Shown: piece after piece, positions 34,574 through 44,769 of the stretch | Position numbering within the stretch: the stretch's first letter is position 1 | Layout: each line of letters opens with the position of its first letter | NCBI GenBank assembly: GCA_036872755.1 | Contig: JAVHNS010000014.1 | Span: 1-64,000, forward strand | Reading direction: 5' to 3' | DNA length: 64,000 nucleotides | Source: Orbilia blumenaviensis | Lineage: Eukaryota; Ascomycota; Orbiliomycetes; Orbiliales; Orbiliaceae | Notes under the pieces: model-generated | What the model was told of the DNA's origin: nothing | The model's input: only the letters and a program-made list of their open reading frames with translations | Databases searched by the model: none | Program-made: the position numbers and the translations under genes

Positions 34574-37500
34574 ATGGCGGAAACGGGAATCTACGTGCCG
34601 GTATGTCGATATATATGTAGATATACTGCTCGAAATGCAACATCGCTAATATAGAGTATACATATACGTATGTGTAATGTAGATTGTGAAGGAAACGACG
34701 CGTCCACTATTCCAGCAGCTGAACCTCATTGAATACGAAGTAGAAGGCCTCCTGGCGGTCGTCTGCAGCAGCTGCAAATACCTTTTCCCAGCATCCCATG
34801 TCCAAAGCCATTTGGAGGGGCATAAGCACAAGTTTGAACAAAAGACCCTGAGGAGCCTCGGAATCCTACCTCTTCTTGAACAAGGCCGCTGGGCAACCTA
34901 CGAACAGCTTAGAGAGCTGCGCGAGACCTTTGCCCGGAGGAAAATTCGTCCGTTGCCTCACCTTGAGGTAAGGAAGGGGTTTCAATGCCGATTCTGCCAC
35001 CGCTGCTACTCGACCGACAACTCTTTGGCGACCCATCGTGGCCGCTGCCCAAGTGATACCAGACCAAAGCCTCGCAGGTACGACAAAATAACTGAAGCAG
35101 ACAAGATTGACTGCCAGGTTTGGTTCTTCGCTATGGGCCAGACATTTCATCCAGTCTACCCGGAAGCAGCAGCCGCGCTTGTAGAGAAAGATGAGAACGT
35201 AGCTGCGCTCCTCAAACTTCGGGAGGATATATCCAAGATCCCAGATGGATCCAGCGACCAAGTTACTCCTGTCCCCTGGCTCCTGCGCACTGGGTGGCCC
35301 GATTTCTGCGGTGGAGATAGAGCCTTCATTGCAGAAAAGCTAGCACCCCTTGCAAAGCAGAGCGGCAGAGGCCCAGTCACCCATCGTATCATTCAAGCCA
35401 CCCAAGCTCTCTTCAAGTCGTTTATTCCATACATCAAGGAGACCACCGTCTATTTCCGTCGCGTCCTCAAGGCGCCACACAATGAAATAGATAACCGTCC
35501 CTTCGATCGTAAACAGGGCGAAGCAACAGAGGCTGAATACATGGCAATGATGGTTCGGATGGTGATTTACGTCTGTAGCGTTTACGAACTGAGCCCCACC
35601 GACACCGCCAAAACAGGTATCGATCTCGAGCCCTACGAAGACCTACTTCGTGACATCATGGGATATGCATCCACCAACAGAACCGATGAAGAGATTGCCG
35701 ATGAGGATGGTGAAGCTGCCTTTCAATCTGCCTTCCAATCCAGCATCCGCAACTTCATAATCAAATGCATCTCAACTGAACTCCCAGCTGCCTCCAGGAG
35801 CCGATTTGAGCACCCGATTTTCAATTTTTTGGCCGTAATTGGGTTCAACGAGCAGAAGGGAACTTGGAGACCAGCGAATCTCTGCACCAAGCCGTTTGCC
35901 TGCATGTCCTTTTCAACTAGGCTCTGCGTACTTGGGGAATCGTGGCTTCGTGCAAAGGTGGATGCTGCCAGCAACGTTGACATCTACTCTACCAGCGTAG
36001 CTGAGGAGGAGAATAAGTTGGCTAATCTTTACTTCGCAAGGCACTTTGACATATTGGTAAAAGTTACCAAGGATACCAACCGCTACCCCATGTCCGAATG
36101 GCTTGGTCTGCACGCTTACGCTAAAGCTATTACCGAGTCTGACTTCATGCCGGGAGACCTCGATTGGACCAAGGAAGGGGATGGCATCATCTATGGTGGT
36201 GAAATTTTCAAGATCCGACCATACCGCTCTTTTATTAGAAGCCTAAATCCAGACATTCGGGGCCGTTTGAAGAATCTTATGTTTTTGAAGCCTGAGGATG
36301 ATCTACCGTCTATAGATCTGAATACTCTCAGCGACGATAACCCTGACCCAGCCTTGGGCTATTCTTTTGTAAACGATCCGAAGAATGCCGTTCACTTTGA
36401 ACCCGACTTTGTCTTCAACAAAATCAAGGATTCCGAGGACTTGATCAAGGAGTTCTACTCCCAGCCTGGCGTTCTCTCCCACCGAGCCATCAGGGGCTAC
36501 TTGAAAAAGGATGCAGAGCTCAGGGCTACCTTCGCAATCGCTGTTCTTCTTACTGCTGGTGGCCCCCCTCGCGGCACTGAACTTCTCTCCCTCCGCAAGC
36601 ATAATACCCTTAATAACATCCGTAACTTCTATGTCAACAACGGCGATCTCATGGTTTTTACGGACTACAACAAAGTCAACAGCATGGTTGGCTACTCTAA
36701 AGGCATATGCAGGTACCTACCTCCCAACATCGCCGAGGCTTTCGTTATCTACATGTTCAAGGTAGATCCCGTCGTCGACTATTTTCGCAGTAAAGTTGGC
36801 CGCAAGGTTAGCCCGATTCTCTTCTGTGATGACAACGGTGAGGCCCTGGAGACGGACTTCATCTCCAACTTTTTGAAGCTCAGAGCTATGGAGGGTATAG
36901 GATATCCTCTTAAAATCAAGAGCTACCGCCAGATCATTGTTGCCATCACCCGTGAACATGTCGCCGAAATGGCTGATATCATCGAACGACACGTTGAGAA
37001 GATGAAGAGCAAGCATGCTGAACAAACTGGACACACCGACAAAGTCGACCTGCAGTGCTACGGTGTTACCAAGAGCAGATTGAAGGATAGCGACGAAATA
37101 TCCACTATGGCTTTCCGCAAAGCTACCGTTCGGCTTCAATTCTTTATTGGAGCTATAGACCGTCTGCCAGACTGGATGCTTTTGCCCTCCAAAATTTGGT
37201 GGCCCGGCTCAGAAGGTAAGTCCGCCTGTAATCCAGCACCTGACGTATGGCTTGTACATGCACGCACCTGTACAAACACAAGAGTCCGCACGTATATCCC
37301 TTTGTAAAAGCGTATTGTTGAGCTATTCAGCATGCCTTCCATCCCTAACGTATATTTTAGTCTTGTAACTGCGGCGTGCGTAATTTGTAGTAGATCTGAT
37401 CGTAACTGACTAGTGTAGCTTCCGACCAACATCCTAGGTTCCTCCACCCGGCGTACCCCGAACAGTTTCTTATCGAGAGTGTTCCGGAGCAGGTGCAGCC

Positions 37501-39420
37501 TTCTAGACAGGCACAGATTGTCGTTCAGCCGTCTGGCCCAGCTCCGCTAGGCATATTGAACAACCTACCGTTCACCCATATGCTCCCGCAGGACTCCCCG
37601 GATATACCCCAACTCCCTTCGACTATGGTACCGTTCCCCTGCCCCAGACTATTGTATCCTCCAGCTTCTACAACCCAGACCCCGTATTTCCTCGTAGACT
37701 GCACCAACAGTTGATCAAGGAGTACCAAAGATTTGGGTTGCCGGCTTGGAAGCTACCAGAACAGGCCGCCGCTGCTAAAGCTATTTACCAGCGCAATGTA
37801 TCCCCGCTGTTGATTACACTGGCCTGCGCTGCAGGTAAAACAACGGCTGCGCTTCTCGCGATAGCTGCTGGAAACGGTGTTAGCATCATCATCGAGCCAT
37901 ACATCTCCACATGCAAAGACGTTGCGAAGAGGGCCAAGGCAATGGGTATCCACACCAGCTACTGGGGTGATCTTGAGGACGGTGAGGTCGTCGGTAAATC
38001 TTTCCCCAAGAATACACCTGGGGTTGTAATTGCTACACCAGAGGCTGCTATCACTTGGAGGTTTTTGAGCCAGGTTGGGAAGTTTATAAGTGAACGGCGC
38101 CTTGACGTCGTTATCATTGATGAAATCCACCAGCCTCTCCTTGATCAAGGCTTCCGTGACCTTGCTGCTCTCGCCAAGTACACCAATCTTGGCCTCCCGT
38201 TTATCTGCATGACTGCTACTATGCCCCCTTTGATGGTTGCTGCGCTGCAGGCCTTTTGTTCAGTCCCATCTTTTCTAGAGATTAGGTCAACTACCAACAT
38301 CAAGAACATCAGTTACAAGGTCCACATCGCCAAACATCTAAGTACTGACGCTGTGAATGCTGCCAAAGTTGCCCTGAAGACTGTTAGCAAGCGGAAGGAC
38401 AAGAAGGACGCGAAGATTATTGTGTACTGCCGGTCCATCTACCTAACCGACGTTGTTTCCAAAGGCCTAGGCTGCCCCAAGTATAATGGTGAAATGAAAC
38501 CCGAGGAGAGGGATAAGAATAAATTGAAATGGGAAGAAGAAGGTGGTGTCCTTGCTGCAACCTGTTGTCTTGGGCCTGGCGTCGATACAAAGGGGGTTAT
38601 AGCTGTTATCCACGCCGGAATTCCGTATTCGCTCGTTGAATTTGTACAACAGACTGCTAGAGCAGGAAGGGAGGGCCAGCCAATGGCTTTCAGTACTCTC
38701 ATCACCGGAAAGATCCAATTCGACCCCGCCGATTACTACGGCCAGCCACAATGGCGTGTAGAATCCTACAAGGCTTTGTGTGATCTCGTCAGCACCACCA
38801 ACTGTCGCCGCCTCGCTATATCCCAATTCATGGACGGTAAAGGGAAGGGTGTAGATTGTTTCATGATTGGAGGTGTTCTGTGTGATAACTGCACTGGGAT
38901 TTCGAACATGGAAGCAGAACCGGATCTCGAACAGCCCCGGGGTCCACAGCTCAACTTCAACCAAGCCAAGGCTAGGCAGGCTGAACGTATCTTCAGGTTC
39001 CTCAAAGCCAGCGAAACCCTCTGCTCCTACTGCTTTTTTCTTGAGGGATCACTTAGTGATCACAGCTATTCCCACTGTACAAAGAAAAGTGTTCCTCTCA
39101 AGCCGGCCTCCTTCCCAAAGGATAAAGTCTGCGCTTACTGCGGTATTCCCACCGAATACTGTATGATGGCTTCCGGCGGTGAGTCTTGCAAGCAGTTTCG
39201 CTCCTGCTGGTCGATTTATTCTGCTGTGTTCGCAGACGTTGACATCAAAGAACGACTGTTCGTTGAGCTTGGGATCCAGGGTCTGGGTATCTCTACCTGG
39301 GCAAAATGGGAGAAGTGGTTGACCACCACGAGTTTGGAGAGCAGGAAGTACTACAGCAATGCCTGGCTACTGCTGCGTAAACTGGAGGAACTACTGTACT
39401 TTTCCGTTTTTTCTAGATAG
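34574..39420 (+). CDS. Telomere-linked tyrosine recombinase / RecQ-like helicase
   Basis: Proposed exons 34574-34600, 34683-37215 and 37592-39420 (introns GTATGT...GTAG and GTAAGT...CCGCAG), 1462 residues. The N-terminus has an OrsD-like zinc region (CSSCKYLFPASHVQSHL...H; CRFCHRCYS...H...C). Next comes a Crypton-like tyrosine recombinase: GPPRGTELLSL (36,561-36,593), SYRQIIVAITREH (36,919-36,957), GHT and QCYGV (37,052-37,066), giving the R, R, H and Tyr set. Then an SF2 helicase: Walker A ACAAGKTT, DEIH, MTATMPP, VYCRS, LGPGVDTKG and QQTARAGREG. The C-terminus has CSYC...H...C and CAYCGIPTEYC zinc modules. Likely role: subtelomeric DNA mobility or maintenance. The helicase join is uncertain (see findings); it might be two ORFs. 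Confidence 0.8.
37216..37591 (+). other. Proposed intron / junction between recombinase and helicase
   Basis: Donor GTAAGT at 37216. Acceptor CCCGCAG at 37591 restores the helicase frame. A nearer acceptor, CTGACTAGTGTAG at 37418, gives a protein-like frame (FLHPAYPEQFLIESVPEQVQ) that runs to a TGA at 37712 in a different frame from the helicase. Either the long intron is real, there are two small introns, or there is a one-base shift between 37,506 and 37,711. Confidence 0.55.
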
Positions 39421-39949
39421 GCGTCTACGTCGGCAGCGCTTTGTTCATCCTTCTTCCCCCCCTCCCCCCTTCCCCTTTTCCTTCTTCATACATACGTTAG
39501 ATAATATTAGCTAGAGCCGAAGCCCAACAATGAATTACACTTTACCAGGGTCTGTTTAGATGTATTATCTAGCTATGGGAATCATGGCTGGCGTAGTTTG
39601 TACATAAGTAGTTAACTTAGCAAAAGCTTGATCAGAGCCCAACCGTTGTGTAACCACCACCACCACCATCACCATCACCACAAGTATATGTTGACTTCAC
39701 CTACGCCATTAGTTCTCCATTACCCTCCCATCAATTAACCATTGCCTTCCGAACCCATCATCCAACCACTAGCTCTCCATCATCATCAAGTCGAAACATA
39801 TACGTCCCTCATTCTTTCTCAGTATCAATAGCCCGTAAGTCTATTTTCACCTTCCAACTCCGTTGCTCCGAGTTCCAGCTTTCGAAAGCTCGAAGTTCGC
39901 ATCCAAGTTAACCGTCCCTGAACCATTCATTATCCGCTAGTCCTTCCAA
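39421..39949. other. Intergenic region with CACCACCAC/CATCAC repeats
   Basis: 529 bp between the helicase stop and the next start. It holds poly-C/T runs just after the stop, an ACCACCACCACCACCATCAC stretch (39,654-39,680) and TC-rich DNA before the next ATG. It presumably contains a terminator and a promoter. Confidence 0.45.
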
Positions 39950-41175
39950 ATGGCAGACAACAGCACCCAGCAAGGTATGAACAATATCTAATCCTTCAGA
40001 TTTGATGTTTCCAGGCTAAATTAAATGAATGAATGAATGAGTGAAGGTATCGGCAAAAGAGACCGAAGCTCCAGCGGCGCCAGCCCCGGCGAATTTCTCT
40101 CTCCTCCATCGAAAAAGGCTGCATTTATCGAGGATCCCGGTAAGGCGTTTGTACATTGCTCATGCTGCAGGACTTATGGGCTAACTTTAGGATAGATGAC
40201 GATGATGATGATACTATAATCGCCAGAAACATCTCCAGCATCCAATCCAACCCACTGCACGGCTTCACCACCTCCAGTTTCAGTTCAGACCCTGTTCAAC
40301 CACCTCAGATCTCCGCCATCAGTTCAGACCCTGTTCAACCAGCTCATATCTCTGACATCGGTTCCGACCTTGTTCAACCAGCTCAGATATCTGGCATCAG
40401 CTCAGACCTTGTACAAGCAGCCCAGCCCTCTAGCGACATCGTTCTCTTGGACCACCTCCCTTCGTCTCCCCCATTCACGCCCGACCTAACCCAAGCAGGC
40501 GCCTTTCAACCATCACCCAAGTCATCCCCTCCAGACCGCGCCCCAGGCTTCAACGAAGCCACTATAGAGCTCCCGTTGACTGTCAAAGGTGATTTAGCTG
40601 TCGAGGCTGGTCCCGAGGTCATTCATGAGAAGAGATCTGGAATACTTGCCTGCCATGAGAAGCATGCCAGCGCCGGCTCAATCCTCCTATTCGAGAATCC
40701 CAACGAGCTTGACCCATCAGCCATCCAGTCCCTAGCCTTTGACCGCCAATACCAGGTGGAAGAAAGGTTTTCAGATAAGCTGGACGGCTTCACCGAATTC
40801 CTTCGACATCGCGTTGCCAACTGCGCTGTTTGCCAGCTGACCGGTGATGATGCATACCATCACCTACCAGACTGCCCTAAGGCCGGAAGCTTGGGTACCT
40901 TCATCTGGAAGCATGAAGCAATCAGTGACTATATGGACGAAGCCGTTGCAGCCATCTGCGCTCTAATTCGTATCCTAGCCCCAAGCCACCTTCAGGAAGT
41001 CGCTCTTTGGATGGATGAAGACATCCCCGGGTCTTATCTCGACTACCGCCGCTGGTGCCTCCTCCCCGACACTTTCCTAGGCGTCCCAGCACTAAAAGGA
41101 TACAATGTTGTTCTGGCTTTGAAGACTTTGTGGGAAGATGGCTTGATCGAGGTTCCTTGGGCTTTCCCAGAATAG
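39950..41175 (+). CDS. Small protein with helicase-tail-like Cys/His module
   Basis: Three exons, 39950-39974, 40047-40139 and 40196-41175, give 365 residues; all junctions keep the frame (donors GTATGA and GTAAGG; acceptors GTGAAG and GGATAG with an upstream CTAAC branch). The start is MADNSTQQ. A basic Ser/Pro stretch and six Asp follow, then four imperfect 13-residue repeats of the type SSDPVQPAQISGI (about residues 55-115). The C-terminal half has CAVCQLTGDDAYHHLPDC, matching the spacing of CSYC...H...C in the helicase tail of the neighbouring gene. No enzyme motif. It lies 530 bp downstream of the helicase on the same strand; a partner or a spun-off tail of that protein is my inference. 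Confidence 0.65.
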
Positions 41176-41199
41176 CTTTTGTTGATATATAATATGAAC

Positions 41200-41262
41200 G
41201 AACGAACGAACGAACGAACGAACGAACGAACGAACGAACGAACGAATGAATGAATGAATGAC
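41200..41262. repeat. (CGAA)n microsatellite
   Basis: About twelve GAAC/CGAA units followed by GAAT units, just 3' of the small-protein gene. Confidence 0.9.
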
Positions 41263-41360
41263 TGGCCGCACTAGCCGTAAATTGTCAGCAGTAGTAGTAA
41301 TATCGTAGTCGCTCAGTTGTTAACTTCATTGCAGTAAATCTGACATAATTAAATAGGTGC

Positions 41361-41380
41361 CGTAGTTTCAAAACTACGGT
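41361..41380. other. Short hairpin CCGTAGTTT-n-AAACTACGG
   Basis: A near-perfect inverted repeat with 9-base arms and a two-base centre. It could be a terminator or a target-site remnant, or have no role. Confidence 0.4.
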
Positions 41381-41579
41381 CGGTCGTTCAAACTGCATAG
41401 CGTATATCGCACGAAATAAGAAAGAACTATAGTACTAGCAAAACGACATAATGGAATTACCTTAATACGTAATGTACCTAATATGTAATAGAACACCGAA
41501 CAAACAGAAATAAAACTATGAACGAATGAACAAATGAAGAGAAACGCACGCGGAGACAGTATTACTTGTCGAGAGAACA

Positions 41580-41830
41580 CCAGCGTTATTCGTTGAAAGA
41601 ACACCACCAGCGTTATTGGTCGAAAGAACACCGGCGTTATTCGTTGAAAGAACACCAGCGTTATTGGTCGAAAGAACACCGGCGTTATTCGTTGAAAGAA
41701 CACCGGCGTTATTGATCGAAAGAACACCAGCGTTATTGGTCGAAAGAACACCGGCGTTATTCGTTGAAAGAACACCGGCGTTATTGATCGAAAGAACACC
41801 AGCGTTATTGGTCGAAAGAACATCCACGGT
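41580..41830. repeat. 24-bp minisatellite
   Basis: About ten units alternating GTTATTCGTTGAAAGAACAC and GTTATTGGTCGAAAGAACAC, each followed by CAGC or CGGC. The unit length is a multiple of three, so it stays open in several frames on both strands (VERTPAL on +, NNAGVLST on -). Confidence 0.9.
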
Positions 41831-41868
41831 CGCAAGCGGAAGTTGTAGGCTGGGAATATTCCAGTCTA

Positions 41869-42423
41869 TTATGCGGCTAGGGGCCGTGTATACTGACTCG
41901 GATTGGTGGTTTTGTAAAATGAAAACATTAAATCTCTTCTGACGCAACTGACCTTTGCCGTCTTGGTGAGATCTTGCAACCTCTTGATCTCAGCATCCTT
42001 TCTGAAATCGTCGTCCTCATAGAGCTCTAGCACTACCACCACCACCACTACCACCACCACCACCTCGAGCTCCTTGATTTTTTTGGTCGTTGACTCTATG
42101 GACGATCGTAAGCGGATATTGTGGACTAGATATATTTCGGTCCATCGTGTAGCCGGAGACCGTATCCTGACTCGAATTAGTGATTTTGTAAATGAAAACA
42201 TTAAGTCTACGGCACAACTAACCTTTGCCAACCCCGTTGAGATCTTGCGACCTCTTGATCTCATCATCCTTTTGGAATAGTCCTCACGGAGCGCTAGCAC
42301 CGCCACCTCGAGCTCCTTTATTTTTTGGTCCCTTACCCTACATGCTTCTTTCAGCTGGGCATGTAGGTCGGGGACCTGAGCTTGAGAACCCGCCAGTGTC
42401 GCTATCAAAGCCAAAATTAGCAT
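41869..42423 (-). CDS. Putative secreted coiled-coil ORF with duplicated module (possibly decayed)
   Basis: The - strand frame from ATG 42423 begins MLILALIATLAGSQAQ, a plausible signal peptide, then a heptad-like Lys/Glu-rich helix (VRDQKIKELEVAVLALRED). About 265 bp further the same module recurs (KKIKELEVVVV...LELYEDDD...EIKRLQDL), with a poly-Val stretch encoded by CCACCACCA repeats. Each module is followed by a similar non-coding-looking segment starting GGTYAGTTG, probably an intron (for example 42,222-42,096). One-base differences between modules put them out of register, so the locus may be decaying. The downstream end runs into the 24-bp minisatellite. Function unknown. Confidence 0.4.
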   Translation of the reverse strand: MLILALIATLAGSQAQVPDLHAQLKEACRVRDQKIKELEVAVLALREDYSKRMMRSRGRKISTGLAKVSCAVDLMFSFTKSLIRVRIRSPATRWTEIYLVHNIRLRSSIESTTKKIKELEVVVVVVVVVVVLELYEDDDFRKDAEIKRLQDLTKTAKVSCVRRDLMFSFYKTTNPSQYTRPLAA

Positions 42424-42544
42424 CACCCATCTAGCTTATTTGGACGATTGCAGAGACCGACCTACCGGCACCAAATATTGAGATTCCCGATCAAAGTCAT
42501 TAGGAACGACTCAAATCACCAACCGTCTAGCTGGACTTAGGCTA

Positions 42545-42960
42545 ATAGGAATGAAAGCAGTCTTCTTCGAGCCGTGCCGTGAACCGTCGTAACAGTTTCT
42601 GCAGATTGACCGCAAACACAACAAAACCCGAATCCAACCGCCTTAATCTATTAAGCCTCGCGAAGCAACCACCCACCGACATGGTGGTTCGGTGACGATG
42701 GGACGGCCCAGAAAGCCGACCGTATATATATTCGGGCTTGGTAATGGGATCAAGTCGTCCGACACCCAAATCCTGTGTCGGATAGAATAGGGTGGTTGAA
42801 GCCGCCACCTAGAGGTCTATCGAGTTAATAGGAGTGGAAGCCTTCTTCAGCAACAGCCCTATTGTGAACCGTAGTTTCTGCAGATAAACCGCAAACACAA
42901 AGAGAGGCCGGCTGACTGAGTCCGACTGACCAGATCTATTAACTCTCAGACTCTTTGCAG
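42545..42960. repeat. Diverged direct duplication
   Basis: Segments at about 42,545-42,660 and 42,828-42,960 share TTAATAGGARTGRAAGC, CTTCTTC, GTTTCTGCAGAT and ACCGCAAACACAA in order, 285 bp apart. Neither copy has a convincing ORF. Confidence 0.6.
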
Positions 42961-43184
42961 CAGCAGGAGGAGGATTTCATGGCACCAATACCTATTATGA
43001 CGCGTTAGTTTGCATTCTCAGATCGGTTCCCTTGTATTCAGCCTGGCTGGCCGGCTTGAACTTACTGGTGATGAGTCTCACGGCTAGTATCTATCTCATT
43101 GATCCGACATCACTTGGGTGAATTCGAATTGAGTATACCGTCCGTCCGCTAGTCATGATTTATGGAGAAGGGAGTGGTTCCGGT

Positions 43185-43285
43185 GGATGGATAGATAGAT
43201 GGTGGAGATGGTGGATGGAAGGAAGGAAGGAAGAATGAAAGAAGGAAGGAAGGAAGGAAGGAAGGAAGGAAGGAGAGAGAGAGAA
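43185..43285. repeat. (GGAA)n / (GATG)n microsatellite
   Basis: Purine-rich GGAAGGAAGGAA runs interrupted once, followed by GAGAGAGA. Confidence 0.9.
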
Positions 43286-43404
43286 GGGGAAAGATAATAC
43301 GTAATTACGCGTCAATTTGGTGTGTCGAGCCCCTGACAACAGAGTCCTCAGTACCAGGCGCCATCGGTACTAGGAATTTCGGAAATTCCGACATAACCGA
43401 AATA

Positions 43405-43990
43405 TTCGGCTGTGTCCCTAGTATCTTGGTTAGCTGTGTCGCTAGGATTTTTGGCTGTGTCGCTAACATTTTTGGCTGCGTGTCGCTAGTATTTTGGCTG
43501 TGTCGCTAGTATTTTGGCTGTGTCGCTAACATTTCAAGGCCTTCCAAGATCGAGACTTCAAGGCCTCACGTGACAACATTGAAGCCTCAAAGATAAGACA
43601 ATCCTGCTATCCCTCCAGAGCCGTAGTGAAAACAATAGACAGATACCCACTTCGAAGGTAGAACGTATATGATATTGTCTCTAAAGCCTGCTTACACCCA
43701 GCTGCCGCACCGCGGTGGTGGTGATGGAGGAGATTTTTGCTTCGTCGCTGCCAAAATGCTTCACAACACTGCTATCACGTGACGGTTTTTGCCCTCAGAA
43801 CAAGCATTTGTGTCATCTAGCCGTCTGCTTAGGGGCGGTAAGTGGAAAAAGCATCAGTACTAACAAAATTGGCTGTGTCTTTAACAAACTAGCTGTGTCC
43901 TTACCTTAACAAATCTGCTGTGTCTCTAACAAATTGGCTCAGTCGTGTCGCTAATAGATTTGCTTGTGTCGCTAACAAATCTCCTGAACA
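43405..43990. repeat. GGCTGTGTCGCTA repeat clusters
   Basis: Six units of about 21 bp (GGCTGTGTCGCTAGTATTTT and variants) at 43,405-43,535. A second cluster at 43,868-43,985 has GGCTGTGTCTTTAACAAA and GTGTCGCTAACAAAT. An inverted TAGCGACACACGCAAAATTT appears at 44,608-44,630. There is no ORF. Confidence 0.75.
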
Positions 43991-44394
43991 CACCCAACGC
44001 ACGTGACATCTTTGGGCCTCGAAACTCAGCATCACCACGAAAACATAGATTACAAAGCCAGGACTCGTATTTTCGACGGTACAGCAGCTTCAGACAGTCA
44101 TAATAAGTCTTCATCATCATTATTTTTACCAGCTACTGCTGTTGGGCGAGTATCACCGGCTTCATAGATTTTGGTGGTGGGTGGTGGTGTTGGTGCTGCT
44201 GGTGCTAACACTACCAAAACTTGTCACCAACCACCCATCACGATAGTCTTGGCACTAACACCAGCCCAAATCCTTCCTAAACCCCTCCCAAACCCTCCCG
44301 ATACACAAGTCTGACAGTGCCTCAGCCATTTTGTACGGACTAACATCATATATACTGCTGTTAGACATCAGCTACATACGTGCGACCTCAGGAT

Positions 44395-44515
44395 TTTGTA
44401 TGTATGTATGTATGTATGTATGTATGTATGTATGTATGTATGTATGTATGTATGTATGTATGTATGTATGTATGTATGTATGTACCTAATGTATGTATGT
44501 ATGTACATATACGGC
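44395..44515. repeat. (ATGT)n microsatellite between duplicated flanks
   Basis: About 22 ATGT units followed by a short interruption and four more. CCTCAGGATTTTGT occurs on both sides (44,386 and 44,514). Confidence 0.9.
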
Positions 44516-44769
44516 CTCAGGATTTTGTGTGCGACAGCTAAGGACACACTCGGACAGGGGGGGTACTGTTACAAGAGGGGGTGTGGTGTTAGAAAAATCG
44601 CTTTTCTTAGCGACACACGCAAAATTTTGGTGGTGTCGCATACAAACCGGGCCTGGCAGCTTTGGGTGGGACAGGATCCCTTGGCGCCAAGCCGTCGATC
44701 GCCGTTTCCGTTTTTGCGTGGGACACGGTCCAACAGGTGGGGTGGTGTTATCCCCCGAATACATGTTAG

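Noticed and set aside
34369..34620. 83-codon Pro/Ser/Ile frame before the recombinase gene
   Set aside because: Encoded by ATCCATCC and CCAATC repeats; overlaps the proposed first exon in another frame.
41374..41947. Repeat-encoded frames of 108-153 codons on both strands
   Set aside because: They come from the 24-bp minisatellite, whose unit length keeps several frames open at once.
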